NCBI GenBank assembly: GCA_958295665.1
Contig: OY282558.1
Span: 355,377,448 to 355,441,447 of the forward strand
Reading direction: 5' to 3'
DNA: 64,000 nucleotides
Source: Tipula vernalis
Lineage: Eukaryota; Arthropoda; Insecta; Diptera; Tipulidae
In this document: one piece after another, positions 11,784 through 23,506 of the stretch
How positions within the stretch are numbered: the first letter of the stretch is position 1
How the letters are laid out: each line of letters begins with the position of its first letter
Notes under the pieces: model-generated
Database searches by the model: none
The model's input: the letters and a program-made list of their open reading frames with translations, nothing else
What the model was told of the DNA's origin: nothing
Translations under genes and position numbers: made by a program

Positions 11784-14492
11784 ATGTTAGACTTTGGATT
11801 CATCAATGCTCGTAGTTTGTTCTGCCATATCGACCAATTAAGAATATTTATCAGTAAACAAAATCTTGACATATTTTGTGTTGCAGAAACTTGGCTCACT
11901 AATAGAATTAATAATGAATCTGTTGCGCTGAACGGTTATAATATCTTGAGATATGACAGAACGCATAAAATTGGCGGAGGCGTTTGTCTCTACTATAAGA
12001 AATGGTTTAAAGTTAAGCTCGTTCATTCTTCTACTTATGGTATTATTGAAGTTCTGATGGCTGAACTGATACTTCCTTCAATTACTGTTTTGATTGTTGT
12101 CTGTTACATACCTAAAAAACCAGTGCAAGCCGATTTAGATAATTTCCAGGAAATCCTCTCCTCACATGTTTCAAACTATAGTCATTTCATTATAGGCTGT
12201 GATATGAATATTAATATGCTCGCTAACTCGCACAAATTTCACGATCTTTTAAAAGTTAACCACTTAATTTCGGTTCCATTTTCACCAACCCGTGGTGGAG
12301 CTTGGCTTGATCAACTTATTGTATCTGAGTCGGATTACTTTAGGGTTGTAAGGTCTAGTCAATATAATCTCCCAGATATATCTGACCATGACTTACTCGT
12401 CATTTCGTATAAAGTTAAATTAAACCGTGTGAAAATTGAATACAAACATATCTACGACGAGTTGATCATGAATTATTTTTCGAATTTTAATTGGAGCTTT
12501 ATTCATTCGACTTATAACGTCAACTCTTTATTTCAATCATTTTATGACTGCCTGTATGACATCCATAATAATTGTGTTCCTATTAAGCAAATAGTAGATA
12601 ACGAATCTGTGGCTCCGTGGCTAAATACCCGTATCACTACAAGTATGTCAGTGAGGGACCGAGCGTTTGCTAAATATAAAAGATCATCCAACTTAAAGTA
12701 CCTGGAGTTATATCGCATTGAACGCAACAGAGTAACTAGCTTGATAAGAAGTTCTAAACAGAGTTACTTCTTTGGTAACTGTAAACTAGCTATGAAACGA
12801 ATCTGGAATAACATCCACAGAGTTGGATTGGGGAAAAGTAAGTCTGATATTTTAACTGATATGGATCCCTCAGTCATCAACCGTTATTTTTGTGGTGGAC
12901 AGTCTGCGTCTGTCACTCTTCCACTACCTAACTTTGACATTACAAACACTATTGAGCAAATGTATTTCTCTTTTAGTAGTGTCCGTGAAATCGACGTTGT
13001 CAAAGCTGTTTATCAGATAAAATCTAACTCGCTTGGTCATGATAAAATTAATCTGAAATTCTTAAAGGCTATTTTACCGCATATTGTATCGCAATTGACC
13101 TATCTTATTAATATTTGTATCATGCAGTCTATATTTCCAGATATCTGGAAAACAAACATTGTGATTCCCATAATGAAAAAAAAGAATAACGACTCCTTGG
13201 ATAACCTTAGACCGATTAGTCTGGTATCGATTTTATCTAAAGTTTTCGAGATTATACTCCGGGATCAGATCAGCCAGCATTTAGTAAGGCATAATTATTT
13301 AAACCAATTTCAATCTGGATTTCGTAATAATCACAGTACTAGCACCACTCTGCTTCATGTTGTTGAAAATCTTGCACACCATCTTGACAAAAAAAAATCG
13401 TTTATCGTGTTAATACTATTGGATTTCTCTAAAGCATTTGACTCTCTAAATCACATACTGTTATTACAAAAGCTGTTGCTTCTCTTTAACTTTGATAAAA
13501 CATCCCTTAAACTTTTGCACAGCTATTTATCCGAAAGATATCAAAAAGTAGTCATAAATGGTAAAGAATCGGGTTCTGAACGAATACCGACAGGTGTATT
13601 TCAAGGAACCATTCTTGGCCCAACGTTATTTTCCCTGTTCATAGACGATCTGCCGCTTGCAATAAAATATTCCAAATATCACATGTATGCTGATGATTGT
13701 CAATTATATCTTGGTGGTACTAGTGATAATATTCTGGAAGTTTTCAATAATGTTAACCTAGATCTATCTAATATATTGGTATGGTCAAAATCGAATGGAA
13801 TCTCATTGAACATCGCGAAAACACAGGCAATTTTCATTTCTAGGAATAATTTCTCAATTATTCCTGATATCTTTATTAATAATATAAAAATTCCATTTCT
13901 AAATCATGTAAATAACCTTGGAATCTGTATTAACAGTAGATTTACCTGGGATTCTCAAGTCATTAATGTTTGTAATAAAATTAATTCTATTTTATATGGA
14001 CTGAAGCTTCATAAACACATATGTCCCAAAAATATTCGGGTTTTACTTTCGAAATCATTAGTAATACCCCATGTATTATATTGTGAATTCCTGTATTTAA
14101 GTTGTGATTCGATTTCTTGCAATATTCTACAAGTTACTCTGAATAATATTGTGAGGTATGTCAACGGATTAAGGAAATATGATCATATTTCTGCAATGTT
14201 TAAGGAATTGCTCGGCTGCACAATGATTCAGTTCTTTTATTATAGAGCGATGCTACTACTATATAAAATTATTAATAATCGGGTTCCTTTGTACTTATAC
14301 AATAAAATAAAAATTGGATCTATTCGCAATGGCAGCATAATTCTGCCAGCCAACCGATCCAATGTCTACAATAACTCACCCTTGTTTACAACTTTTACAA
14401 TTTGGAATAGGGTTCCGGTTGAGATTAGAAGTGCAAGACCTTTATCAAAATTTAAATCTTTGGTTTTTGATTTTATTAAAAATAATTTCTAA
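11784..14492 (+). CDS. CR1 LINE ORF2: endonuclease and reverse transcriptase
   Basis: This 902-aa protein nicks target DNA and primes reverse transcription there. The ATG at 11784 follows an in-frame stop at 11775. The N-terminal APE-type endonuclease shows the FINARS, AETWL, GCDMNIN, LDQLI and SDHDLL blocks over about 210 residues. RT motifs follow: RPISLVSILSKVFE, FQSGFRNNHST, LDFSKAFDSLNH, GVFQGTILGP and YADD. The C-terminus has the CR1-type PLYLYNK and IWNRVPVEIRS blocks. There are no stops or frameshifts, so this is the best-preserved LINE ORF in the window. Two departures from consensus: GVPQG reads GVFQG, and the endonuclease GDxN reads GCDMN. Activity is therefore uncertain. Confidence 0.92.
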   Translation: MLDFGFINARSLFCHIDQLRIFISKQNLDIFCVAETWLTNRINNESVALNGYNILRYDRTHKIGGGVCLYYKKWFKVKLVHSSTYGIIEVLMAELILPSITVLIVVCYIPKKPVQADLDNFQEILSSHVSNYSHFIIGCDMNINMLANSHKFHDLLKVNHLISVPFSPTRGGAWLDQLIVSESDYFRVVRSSQYNLPDISDHDLLVISYKVKLNRVKIEYKHIYDELIMNYFSNFNWSFIHSTYNVNSLFQSFYDCLYDIHNNCVPIKQIVDNESVAPWLNTRITTSMSVRDRAFAKYKRSSNLKYLELYRIERNRVTSLIRSSKQSYFFGNCKLAMKRIWNNIHRVGLGKSKSDILTDMDPSVINRYFCGGQSASVTLPLPNFDITNTIEQMYFSFSSVREIDVVKAVYQIKSNSLGHDKINLKFLKAILPHIVSQLTYLINICIMQSIFPDIWKTNIVIPIMKKKNNDSLDNLRPISLVSILSKVFEIILRDQISQHLVRHNYLNQFQSGFRNNHSTSTTLLHVVENLAHHLDKKKSFIVLILLDFSKAFDSLNHILLLQKLLLLFNFDKTSLKLLHSYLSERYQKVVINGKESGSERIPTGVFQGTILGPTLFSLFIDDLPLAIKYSKYHMYADDCQLYLGGTSDNILEVFNNVNLDLSNILVWSKSNGISLNIAKTQAIFISRNNFSIIPDIFINNIKIPFLNHVNNLGICINSRFTWDSQVINVCNKINSILYGLKLHKHICPKNIRVLLSKSLVIPHVLYCEFLYLSCDSISCNILQVTLNNIVRYVNGLRKYDHISAMFKELLGCTMIQFFYYRAMLLLYKIINNRVPLYLYNKIKIGSIRNGSIILPANRSNVYNNSPLFTTFTIWNRVPVEIRSARPLSKFKSLVFDFIKNNF

Positions 14493-14558
14493 TTAGTGTT
14501 TGTTTATATGTTATACTTTATAAGTTTATACTGTACACTATTGTAACTAGATAATAGT

Positions 14559-14596
14559 TGGAATAGAAAAGCTATATGCTTTATTCCATGTTGTGA

Positions 14597-14627
<31 letters not shown>

Positions 14628-14630
14628 AAA
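14559..14630 (+). other. CR1 3' UTR stem-loop and (TAAA)n tail
   Basis: TGGAATAGAAAAGC and GCTTTATTCCA (14559-14588) pair around a TATAT loop with a short bulge. A run of TAAA units follows from 14596 to 14630. LINE reverse transcriptases of this group recognise a 3' stem-loop next to a short repeat tail, which fits this layout. Confidence 0.6.
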
Positions 14631-15572
14631 CATTCAATTATGTATATGTATTCTAGTTAATCACATATGATTCAATTTATGATTGATAACAAAACTGTCT
14701 TTAGAAATTACACCAAAGATTGATTATTTGATGAAAGAAAAGATTCCTTTTTATATCACAAAACTTGGATGCTCCTATTAAATCATGGATTATGCTTGTT
14801 ATTGTTAATAAATTTACTCCCGATTAATTTATATTTTTTAATTCGGCGAGTTCTGGGAATGACGCTAATAATGATGAATGCATTTATGAATAAAGCATGT
14901 TTAAATTTTGTTATCGAAATAAATAAATTGATCCGGTTATACATAACACAATCTGTTTATTGCAAATAATATAGAATAACTATAAGGGAAATGACCTTAT
15001 GTTTCCATAGTAAATTTGTTGCCCACATTAGCGTCGCTCTAATCTTTTAACAATTTTGTTGTTGTTTTTTTCGTCAAACGTCAAAGAAAATTGATGTATT
15101 TATGGCATTTAAATTATTTTTTGTTTGAAGAAGAGTTTTGATTACTTACATATCTGTGGCCACAAATCAAAGGGGCATAAGTTGTAAAATCCAATTTTTC
15201 TGGAGAACAATTTTAAACTTTTAATAGAGCTCTGAAAAAAACGAAACATTAAATTCTATTTATTCCAACGGCTAATACAAATATACTTTCACATACATAT
15301 ATGTTTAGCCAATTTTTATTTTGTTGCTGGAAAACTTCAGAATTTGCATTTTTTGCTCTTTTAAAAAATTTAACATTATTGCATTTTAATTTTGACTTTT
15401 ACATAAAGGGCATATATCATAAATTATGCTCTTTTAATAAAATCAAAGAATAAAAAACGTTTCGATTAACTCAACTTAAATCTTTTATTAAAAATTAATT
15501 TTATTATAATTATCACTTGTGCCTTTCATTTCATGTTTTATTTATTGCACGCAGTAACATCGTGTTAAAGCT
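14631..15572. other. AT-rich non-coding stretch
   Basis: No recognised gene. The stretch separates the CR1 tail from the 3' end of the decayed minus-strand DUF7869-type gene and may include that element's flank. A GGGGCATAAGTTG block near 15170 and AAGGGCATATATCATAAATT near 15407 could be parts of a terminal repeat, but no partner was found. Confidence 0.4.
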
Positions 15573-17486
15573 TCAAGGAAACATTTTATTCTGCATCACT
15601 GGGACCGACATCAGGATCGTAGTTAGGTTCCTTGTTAGTAGGCAAATTTTGTAAATTTCGTGAAAATGTGTATCCAACAACGGTAATAAATCAAGAACAT
15701 CTTTCTTGTTCTCGTAATTTATTGGCAAAGTGTCAGTATAGCATTTCCTAAGGCTGTTTAAATGAAAAGAATTAATTCCTGGGCGAGAAATTTTCAGAAC
15801 TCTAAATGGTTCCTCCAAGTCGAGTGACGTTTTAAATTTAATCACCAGTTACCAAGAAAACGGATTTCCATCAGTATCAGCTTTTCGCCAATTTATCTTA
15901 GTTTTCGAAAATTCAGAGAAACTGTAAAATTCTTTTTGGGTTATTTAAATGACAGTGAATGTATTTTTGTTCCTTCGTCTCTTGGATGATGAATTTTCAT
16001 TGCTGTTTTTTGTGCTTTCTTTCAATAACCGAGTGGTCAACATCACATTCCATGCGCGAATGCCCTACAGTCAAGAACTGATGATCAATAGATTCAACTG
16101 AACCGATTTCCAAAAATAAAGTAAACATAGTTGCTATAAAAGAATTTTTATTCTGGCCTGGACAAGAATCGCTGTAGAAAACTACGTTTGTTGTATTTTG
16201 TGGAATAGAATTCAAAAATGCAAATAAGTAGGACGCTTTGGCATTTCCGCCACGTTTTACAATGGTTTCATCCCACATATAGCAATATGGACTATTCGAA
16301 ATACAATCGTGTACTGTAAGATTATAAGCCGATAGTTGTCTTTTGTAAAACGACAAGGACGTTTTCAAATATGATGTTGGAAGACACTGTTCCAAGTGAA
16401 ATGTGCAAACTATTTTATTTTTATCGTCTTCAAGCTAATGATTTGTCCAACTCTTTCATTTTATACGATCTATCAGCATCATCGTGGTGCTTCTTTTGCT
16501 CGTCTATCAACTTTTCAAGTTCGGCGCCAGTAGCTACGTCAATCTTATATTTCAATGTTTCTTGGGTATTGCAAACATCGGTTTTAGGCTATTTAAATTT
16601 TAAATTCATTGTTTTAAATACCGATGAAGAACCCGGTTTTTGTGGGATTCCGTGTAAAGTTTATAAATCAGTGTTAAAGATAAGTCAGCATTTAAATATT
16701 TTTTTGAATTATCTCGCCGCGTGTAGTGACTTTCATACGCTGAAAACTGATTTATGTGGCTCTTAATTTCATTAATCACTGCTTCGGAACATGTACGACT
16801 ATTCAATTCCTCCCGCGTAAGAGTTTATTGGTAATATTTCGAATAAATTTTGGCGTCTCCCCCCAATGTTGCAATTAAACGGGACTTACAAATACTGATG
16901 TCGTGCCCATTAATTTTGACGAAGTATTTACATGAAAACAGTTTCATTTTTTTGTTTTTGGGAAACCAGCAACAAACGCAACTCTTTTATTGTTATCACC
17001 CAGAGCCCAATATTTCGTGAACAGGGTTGTCTACTGATCTACATTTATTCTTGATTCGCACTTGATTCGGCAGGAAGTAAATTTAGTGAAGCGACGATCT
17101 GACACTGGCACTCCTTTCGAGCTTATATAAGCTGTCCCAATATTTTTATTGTGTTTTTGAATTTTTCGAGAGTTAGATGGTTGTTTGGATGTTACATTTT
17201 CTAGATTGTTTAAATCAGCCTATAGCTGTTCTGCCTTAACTTCCACGTCGGACTCACTACTCTCGGATAACCGACCCGGATTAAATTCAGGTTCCTTATC
17301 GGTATTGTATCCGTCAAAATTAGCTTCCAAATTATTAATTTCCTCTGAGTCTAAGATTTGGTCTTCATTAGAATGTTCTGCAGATTTTATAATTGAATCA
17401 TCATGTGGTATATCGTCATTTTTTTCGTTTGGGATTGTTTTTCACAAAAACTGGTCATTTACAATAGTCTCGTCTCCTAAATCTAC
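15573..17486 (-). pseudogene. Decayed DUF7869-type, transposon-associated gene
   Basis: Read on the minus strand, an acceptor-like ...TTTTATTGTAG precedes an exon at 17486. An acidic N-terminus follows (SEEINNLEANFDGYNTD), then GTAYISSKG...TSCRIKCESRI and LFTKYWALGDN. Next come a SHYTRRDNSKKYL block, PKTDVC, and the core at 15997-16395 with SLSFYKRQLSAYNL, YSDSCPGQNKN, DHQFLTVGHSRMECD and HSVIERK. The end carries LPINYENKKDVLDLLPLL (about 15680). This block order matches a protein family widespread in insects and cnidarians annotated with DUF7869, often in mobile or repeated contexts. Its conserved Asp, Asp and Glu residues look nuclease-like, which is inference. Several stops and frameshifts make it a pseudogene. 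Confidence 0.65.
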
Positions 17487-17609
17487 AATAAAATAAAATT
17501 AAAATTTGGGTATTTAATTTAAGTATTACTGTTAAATAAAATTAATTAATACTGATATACTTTCGTAACGTTAAATAACATTAAATAATATTAATTAATT
17601 TATTCAGTT

Positions 17610-19240
17610 ACTTGAAATTTTGTAATATACGGCCAAAATTCAGAAAAGTACAAAACAAGATGGGCCTAATCACAGAATCTTGTGAAACTCCCGAGTAGGT
17701 ATACATTAAAGACAAAGTCGAATTCAGAATCGGTACGTAAAATTTTCTATCTTCAAAGTAAGATTTAAGCATTTTGATAAAAAATAATGGAAAATTAATT
17801 GGAATAGTTTATGTAACAGCCCCTTAATCCAAACAGCTTTTTCATGCTCCAGAAGCACCGTACCTGTGGACTTATTTGACTGTCTTTCATATTCGACATA
17901 TTGAATAATACGATCAACCTAATGTATTGCAGAATGCTGGTGACGAAAACCAAATTGTTCAAGAATTAGCACTCCATTAGTTTCGATGTGCACATCGAAC
18001 GCATTCCAAAAATTGTACTTAGACAATCCAGTAGATTGATAGCACGGTAGCTATTAATATCTGACAGGGGTTTTCAGGTTTCAGAACCGATACAAATGAT
18101 AAACACAGATTCCGGGAGATATTTTATGAGAATGTTTGTAATTTTATCTGGACCAGTAGCTTTGAATGGGCGACTGGATTTTATAATAAGTATATTTAAT
18201 TTTTTGAATTGATACATTAAACAAAGAAACATTGGGTTTTATGAAATCGCTAATACACTGAATATTTCGGCGGATATTATAGATTTCATATTATTTTTGG
18301 AAAAAATTGGCAAGAATTTTACATTTACCTGAAATGGCAATTACTTTGCTATTGTCTTGGGGATTGTTTAATGGTGGAATCGCAGAATATGTTTTTTTTT
18401 AAATGCTTAATTGCTTGCCAGTTCGGTTTAGATCCTTTGATGAGACATTCTAGTTTATTTTGCCATTTGACGTTAGCAATTTTATAGATTTTTTGCCTTT
18501 TAACTTGATTTAATAGCACTTTATCCGAGAGTATAAGTTGATGTTTTGATGATGAAGAGATAGTAGGAACAGAGATATCTGCCGCTTGTTGAATATAATC
18601 TGTGAATTGATTTATGGATCCACCAATTTTAACTGTATTTATTTCACTGTCTTCAAAATCGCTTGAGAATTTGTCTCAATAAACTTTCTAAAAGGTGACC
18701 AATCTCCGACTTTGTAGTTGTATGCCTTTGAAGTCGTGGTGGAGTGAAAAGTTTCTAGGCAGATGGTCGTAGGTTATCTCATTTTTTGTTACAACGAAGC
18801 CAACGGGGCACGAGGGGCTAGCCAAATCAAAATCTAATGTGTTGCCCGACCCATTAGAACGATGTAATGTGGGAGTTTCTGGGAAATGCAAGATGCAATT
18901 TAACCTGGATAATAGGAAATCGTAGAGAATACGTCCACCCTTGTTAGATATACCACAATTCCAATAGGAATGACGACAAGTAAAATCTCCTCCAAGTAAT
19001 TAAGGTGAGTTAGAATTGGTAAGCCTACCAAGATCGCTTCTGTAGTTTGGATTGTTTGAATAGAGGGCACAGAGTGTTTGATTGAGTTTGACTGATTGAC
19101 CATTTCTATATATTTGAAATCGAGCGATATTAAATTATCCCAGGGTTTTACATGGTTTCTATGATTAGCATAACATCTATTTCAGATTTGTCAAGAAAAT
19201 AAATAAGGTCGTGTTTTTTTATGAACACGTGAAAGTTTTA
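17610..19240 (-). pseudogene. Jockey-clade LINE ORF2 (endonuclease and partial RT), decayed
   Basis: On the minus strand the endonuclease is readable in pieces: GGDFTCRHSYWNC and SNKGGRILYDF (about 18900-19000), TLDFDLASPSCPVGFVVTKN, and a degraded SDHLP (about 18780). RT follows with a SDINSYRAINLLDCLSK block (about 18050), EQFGFRHQHSAIH (about 17960), and a weak GVSQ...PILF block (about 17680). The frame then runs into A/T-rich sequence at about 17610, just where the DUF7869-type gene begins. The YADD half of the RT is missing. Many stops and frameshifts. It lies directly downstream of its own ORF1 at 19246-20222. Confidence 0.72.
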
Positions 19241-19245
19241 GATTA

Positions 19246-20222
19246 TTATTTACACATATATTTATTGGCGATCTCTAAGATTATTTGAACTTGTTCGGCC
19301 TGGCTTTGACACCTCCTGAGATCATTCACTACACTACCCAAAATTAACAACAATTCACTATCACTATAAAATTTATTACCACTTACATTTCCGGCAGCCT
19401 GTTGATTAGATGGTGATGGATTATTGATAAATAAACTGGATATTGGTTGATGTGATGAAGATGCACACTTATGTATATTGAGATTCAGTTTCTTTAATCG
19501 GACTATCTGCACCATCCAGATTAGTAACGTTACAAAATTTACACTTTGTTATCATGTTACGAGTCCAAGATGTGTAACCCAACATGAAGCAATTTAAACA
19601 TTGGGTGAGTCGCTGCGGTTTTCTGTGAGGTAAGTCCCATGAACACGCAATGTTTCCAATATATTTGTGATTTCTTAAGTGATTTAAGGACGCAGTTTTT
19701 GGAAAAGAAACATAGTATAGTACGCTGTCGTCAGATTTGTTCTTTGGAGCAATCTTGGACAATTTTGTCGGAGTAATCCCCGTCTGTATCTTGGATATAC
19801 TGTTGAACTTCATTAACTTAAAGGGATGGTACACCAAATAGAAAGAATCGCAAAGTTTTATTCTCATCCAAAGTGAATGAGAAGGATTCGACTTTCTTCT
19901 CCTTTAACTTATCCACCAGTAGAGTGTAATGGTTTGGATTGTATACCAAAACTTTTAAACCAGTTGACATTAGTTTCATCTGATATTTTAAAATTTTGAG
20001 CTGATTGATAATCACGCTAATTTCAGAAGATGTTAACTTTGAAATAATAGAAGGAAATTTCCGAATTTTTTGTGTATTTGCATTTTTAATATTCAAGTTA
20101 TTGATGTTTTTATTACCCGCTTGTAAAATGCCTTGAAATTGATTGCTGGTGGGAATGCCATATGAAAACGGGAATGAAGTACAGTTATTATTTGTTTTAG
20201 TAGTAGACATTGAATCTACATC
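19246..20222 (-). pseudogene. Jockey-clade LINE ORF1 (Gag-like), main part, decayed and split
   Basis: Three overlapping frames together give a Gag-like LINE ORF1. The first (20222-19818) contains STGLKVLVYN and FSFTLDENKTLRFFLFG. The second (19867-19469) has CSWDLPHRKPQRLTQC and paired Cys knuckles (QCLNC, CKFC). The third (19515-19246) ends LRRCQSQAEQVQIILEIAN. Frameshifts lie near 19820 and 19500. The 5' end is cut at 20222 by the insertion of the 13.7-kb hAT-like element, and the reading frame resumes at 33892 on the far side. Such ORF1 proteins bind LINE RNA. The family call is firm from the RFFLFG and knuckle blocks. Confidence 0.75.
20215..20222. repeat. Target-site duplication, left copy (TCTACATC)
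   Basis: Exact 8-bp match to 33884-33891. The two copies flank terminal inverted repeats facing each other. Eight base pairs is the hAT and P-element length. Confidence 0.8.
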
Positions 20223-20339
20223 CACAGTTGGGCAAATTCGTGTAAAATACCATTTTTTACATTTTACATGTAAAAAATGTAAAAAACTGTGTAAATTACA
20301 TAAAAATGTAAATTATATGTAAAAAACTAATACTTTTTA

Positions 20340-21009
20340 AAAATATCAAACAATAATAAGTTATTAACTGAAAAATTAAAGTATAAAGTTTATAAAAATC
20401 ATAACTGTAACAATTAAAACCTTTATTCAAATATAAAATGAAATATAAGTTACTCTTTTTAGATTTTAGTTAGACTCTAGTTTTTTACATTTAAATTTGT
20501 TTTTTACATGACAATATTGCAGTGCCACCTGTTTGATAATAATAACAAATTCGACTATTCGATAAAACTAGGTAATGTCATCTAGCGACATTTTTGATAA
20601 ATATTAAAACTATTTAAGAGTGTGAACCTTTTAGACGATATTAAAATACATAGATAGATTTTTATTGATAAAAACAAATTAATTATTATTATTATTTCGC
20701 CTACATGATATTAATGGCGCTGTTGTAGTACGTTTTTCGTCCATTTTTAAAATATTGTATGTGCGAAAATTAGTTTATTACATAATTACATTTATTTAAT
20801 ACCAACAATTTATGCCTAAATTTTTCCATTTAATTTGGCTATGTAAATGTAAATAAATATTTATTGCCATATTTTTTGATTTTCGAGAATTGTTATGTAA
20901 AAAACAAATTGTAAAATTTAACAACGTCATCTCTTATCAAATTTATTAACTATACGTGTTTTTATTTTATGTGCCAATTCTAGACGTCAAAAAATTGGCC
21001 AATCAAGAA
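20340..21009. other. Left arm of the hAT-like element, non-coding
   Basis: A/T-rich with repeated ACATGTAAA-like motifs near the end. The segment 20890-20990 is homologous, inverted, to 31590-31690 in the right arm. No gene seen. Confidence 0.5.
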
Positions 21010-21113
21010 ATTTATATTATTTTTAGCATTAACAACAATTGGACGCGATAATATCGATATGTCATTTTTCCATCGGGAATACTCAACAGTTTTTGACAAA
21101 TTAACAGAACAAG
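21010..21113 (+). pseudogene. Exon fragment, inverted partial copy of 29596-29700
   Basis: Codes ILFLALTTIGRDNIDMSFF and onward to KLTEQ, the same peptide encoded on the minus strand at about 29596-29700, with one conservative difference (T for S). A small deletion near the start removes part of the SIYRD block. It ends abruptly at 21113 where a MITE begins. It lies in the left arm of the hAT-like element in the opposite orientation to its longer partner. Confidence 0.75.
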
Positions 21114-22772
21114 TGTAGTCTTACTTTGGGAATTTTACAACAACAATGCCGTGTATTTTCATTCCGGAATGAATAGTTTCAAACCAAGTTTTTGTTGGTA
21201 TAGAATTATTCTAGTAATAATTTTGAAATTTTATTTTTGTTTTTTATTTAATTTTTAATGTCAATTGATAAAAATAAAAAGAAAATTATTTTCGGTTTTT
21301 ATTTTGAGTATAATTTGCATTTTCATTTGTATACCAATAAATATTCTTGTGACCAAAGTAAGACGGCAATAGTTTCTTGCGCCTCGGTTTTGAATCGTAA
21401 AACGATTGTTCTGTTAATTTTAATTGTTGAATAAAGCATTCGACTAAACCCTACAAAAATCGATTCGAAATTTTTTAAACGTCAAATATTTTATATTACC
21501 AATACAAACACAAAACTGTATAAATTTTGGTTTCATGTACTTTTCACATCACAAAAGAATTCGACATTAATTTTCTGATTTTATGTATATTTTTGGCGGT
21601 GAGAAACCGACTATGGAAGATAGTATTATACTATTTTGCTATTATGGTATCTACGGTGGTATTTGCTACGCTGTAAAGCCAGTATGAGTTTAGTATTTTT
21701 TGGTCAATCGAAAACAACATAAATGTAGTCAAACATTGAACTGTTCAACCTAGATTAAACTCAACTCGACTAGCCAATTAGGCATATAAATCCGAAGTTG
21801 TTTTGTATAATAGTTTATTATACCAATTATACCATCGAATACCAATTAACTTATTAGTAAAACCAAAATCCCTATACATTGATTTCTAATTATTAAATAC
21901 GCCATTCATGAGCATAGTTATACATATGTGTCGTCACTTTGATCACTGGAATAGTTATTGGTATAAAAATAAAAATGCAAATTATAGTACAAATAAAAAA
22001 GGAAAAAAAATGTCTTTTTATTTTTATCAATTAACATTAAAAATTAAATAAAAAAACAATAAAAATTTTCAAAATTATTGCTAGAATAATTCTATACCAA
22101 CGAGAACTTTGTTTGAAACTATAGTCATTCCGGAATGAAAATACACGGCATTGTTGTTGTAAAATTCCCAAAATAAGACTACAATGTAGTCTTATTTACT
22201 TTGGGAATTTTACAACAACAATGCCGTGTATTTCGTCATTGCGAAGTGAATATTTTCAAACCAAGTTTTTGTTAGTATGTATAGAATTATTCTAGCAATA
22301 ATTTTGAAACATTTTACTGTTATTTTATTTAATTTTTAAGGCCAACTGATAAAAAAAAAAATTTTGGTTTTTATTTTGAGCATAATTTGCATTTTTATTT
22401 TTATACCAATTACTATTCCTGTTACCAAAGTAAGACCGCAATTATAGCAGGAAATTCATTCCGGAATGAAAATACACGGCATTGTTGCTGTAAAATTCTC
22501 AAAGTAATACCCCAAACACATATGTAGTCTTACTTTGGGAATTTTACAACAACAATGCCGTGTATTTTCATTCTGGAATGAATAGTTTCAAACCAAGTTT
22601 TTGTTTGTATTGAATTATTCTAGTAATAATTTTGAAATTTTTGTTTGGTTTTTTTATTTAATCTTTAATGTCAATTGATAAAAGTAAAAAGAAAATTATT
22701 TTCGGTTTTTATTTTGAGCATAATTTGCATTTTCATTTTTATACCAATAACTATTCTTGTGACCAAAGTAAG
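21114..22772. repeat. Cluster of a ~250-bp MITE family (CTTACTTTGG ends)
   Basis: Units run from TGTAGTCTTACTTTGGGAAT to GACCAAAGTAAGACGGCAA. Copies: 21114-21366 (+), 21933-22182 (-), 22185-22437 (+), 22452-22509 (- partial) and 22523-22772 (+). The second and third lie head to head. Termini carry the inverse repeat CTTACTTTGG/CCAAAGTAAG and interiors share TTATTTTCGGTTTTTATTTT. Between 21367 and 21932 lies about 560 bp with no recognised content. Further members are at 31241-31561. Confidence 0.75.
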
Positions 22773-23452
22773 TTGCGCTCTACGCCTGACTTCGCTTCTC
22801 TTCGTATTTATGATTTTTTGCAACCACATAGACGCCGCTAATTTGACATTTATTTAAAATGTTGTTTGGGTTATTACAACAAAATATTTTCATAAAAAAC
22901 TATTTTGTTTAATGACTTATTACAAACAAATTTTAAGTTCAAATTTAGATTTTTTAAAAATTGTCTTTCTCATATACCCAGTTGGATGTAAAATTCAGCT
23001 AGGGGTTTCCAAACATTTACCTTAAAAACAATAAATATAAATGGCATTCATCGACTCCAAAAATACAAACTGCTAGTTTGGCCTTGTGATTATTCGATTA
23101 AGAAATGCATTTCCAATTTTTCAAACACTAAAATCAAATAACCAAATGAAAAATATGTACTATGTATATTTAAACTGGCAACGTTTTACATTAATGTTGT
23201 TCTCTGCATACTATCATATTTGTTTTTGGTATTGTAGATGCTTCTACTTTAGTAGTATTGTGTTTTATTTCGACTTGAACTTGATCTTCACAAATCAAAA
23301 AATCCAAATAAATTTTATATTTTTGTTATCCTGTGAAGAACAAAGACGGGTTGCACTTAAACAGTGCAGTTAGAAAGGGATAAACAGTTTCTTTATGTAC
23401 ATATTTGGTTTTTAATGTACTAACAGTAAAATCATATGGTTCAAATGGTTTC
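22773..23452. other. Non-coding stretch with a dispersed repeat
   Basis: No gene recognised. The segment at about 22965-23080 (CCCAGTTGGATGTAAA, GTTTCCAA, AAATGGCATTCATCG) recurs in diverged form at 47268-47385, so it belongs to an unidentified interspersed repeat. Frames at 23086-23373 and 22675-22857 show no family features. Confidence 0.5.
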
Positions 23453-23463
23453 GTCTTTCTACG

Positions 23464-23506
<43 letters not shown>

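Larger units (their letters stand above)
10690..14630 (+). mobile_element. CR1-type non-LTR retrotransposon
   Basis: The element has two ORFs, a 3' UTR with a stem-loop, and a simple (TAAA)n tail in place of poly(A), the plan of CR1-group LINEs. The RT sequence (LDFSKAFDSLNH, HMYADDCQLYL) and the C-terminal block PLYLYNK...IWNRVP fit the CR1 clade. The 5' end is not delimited; the coordinate given is a lower bound before ORF1. No target duplication was seen, as is common for CR1 insertions. Confidence 0.8.

Noticed and set aside
16371..16766. 131-codon plus frame
   Set aside because: Antisense shadow of the DUF7869-type gene; the minus strand carries the recognisable blocks.
17185..17496. 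103-codon plus frame
   Set aside because: Antisense shadow of the acidic N-terminus of the DUF7869-type gene on the minus strand.
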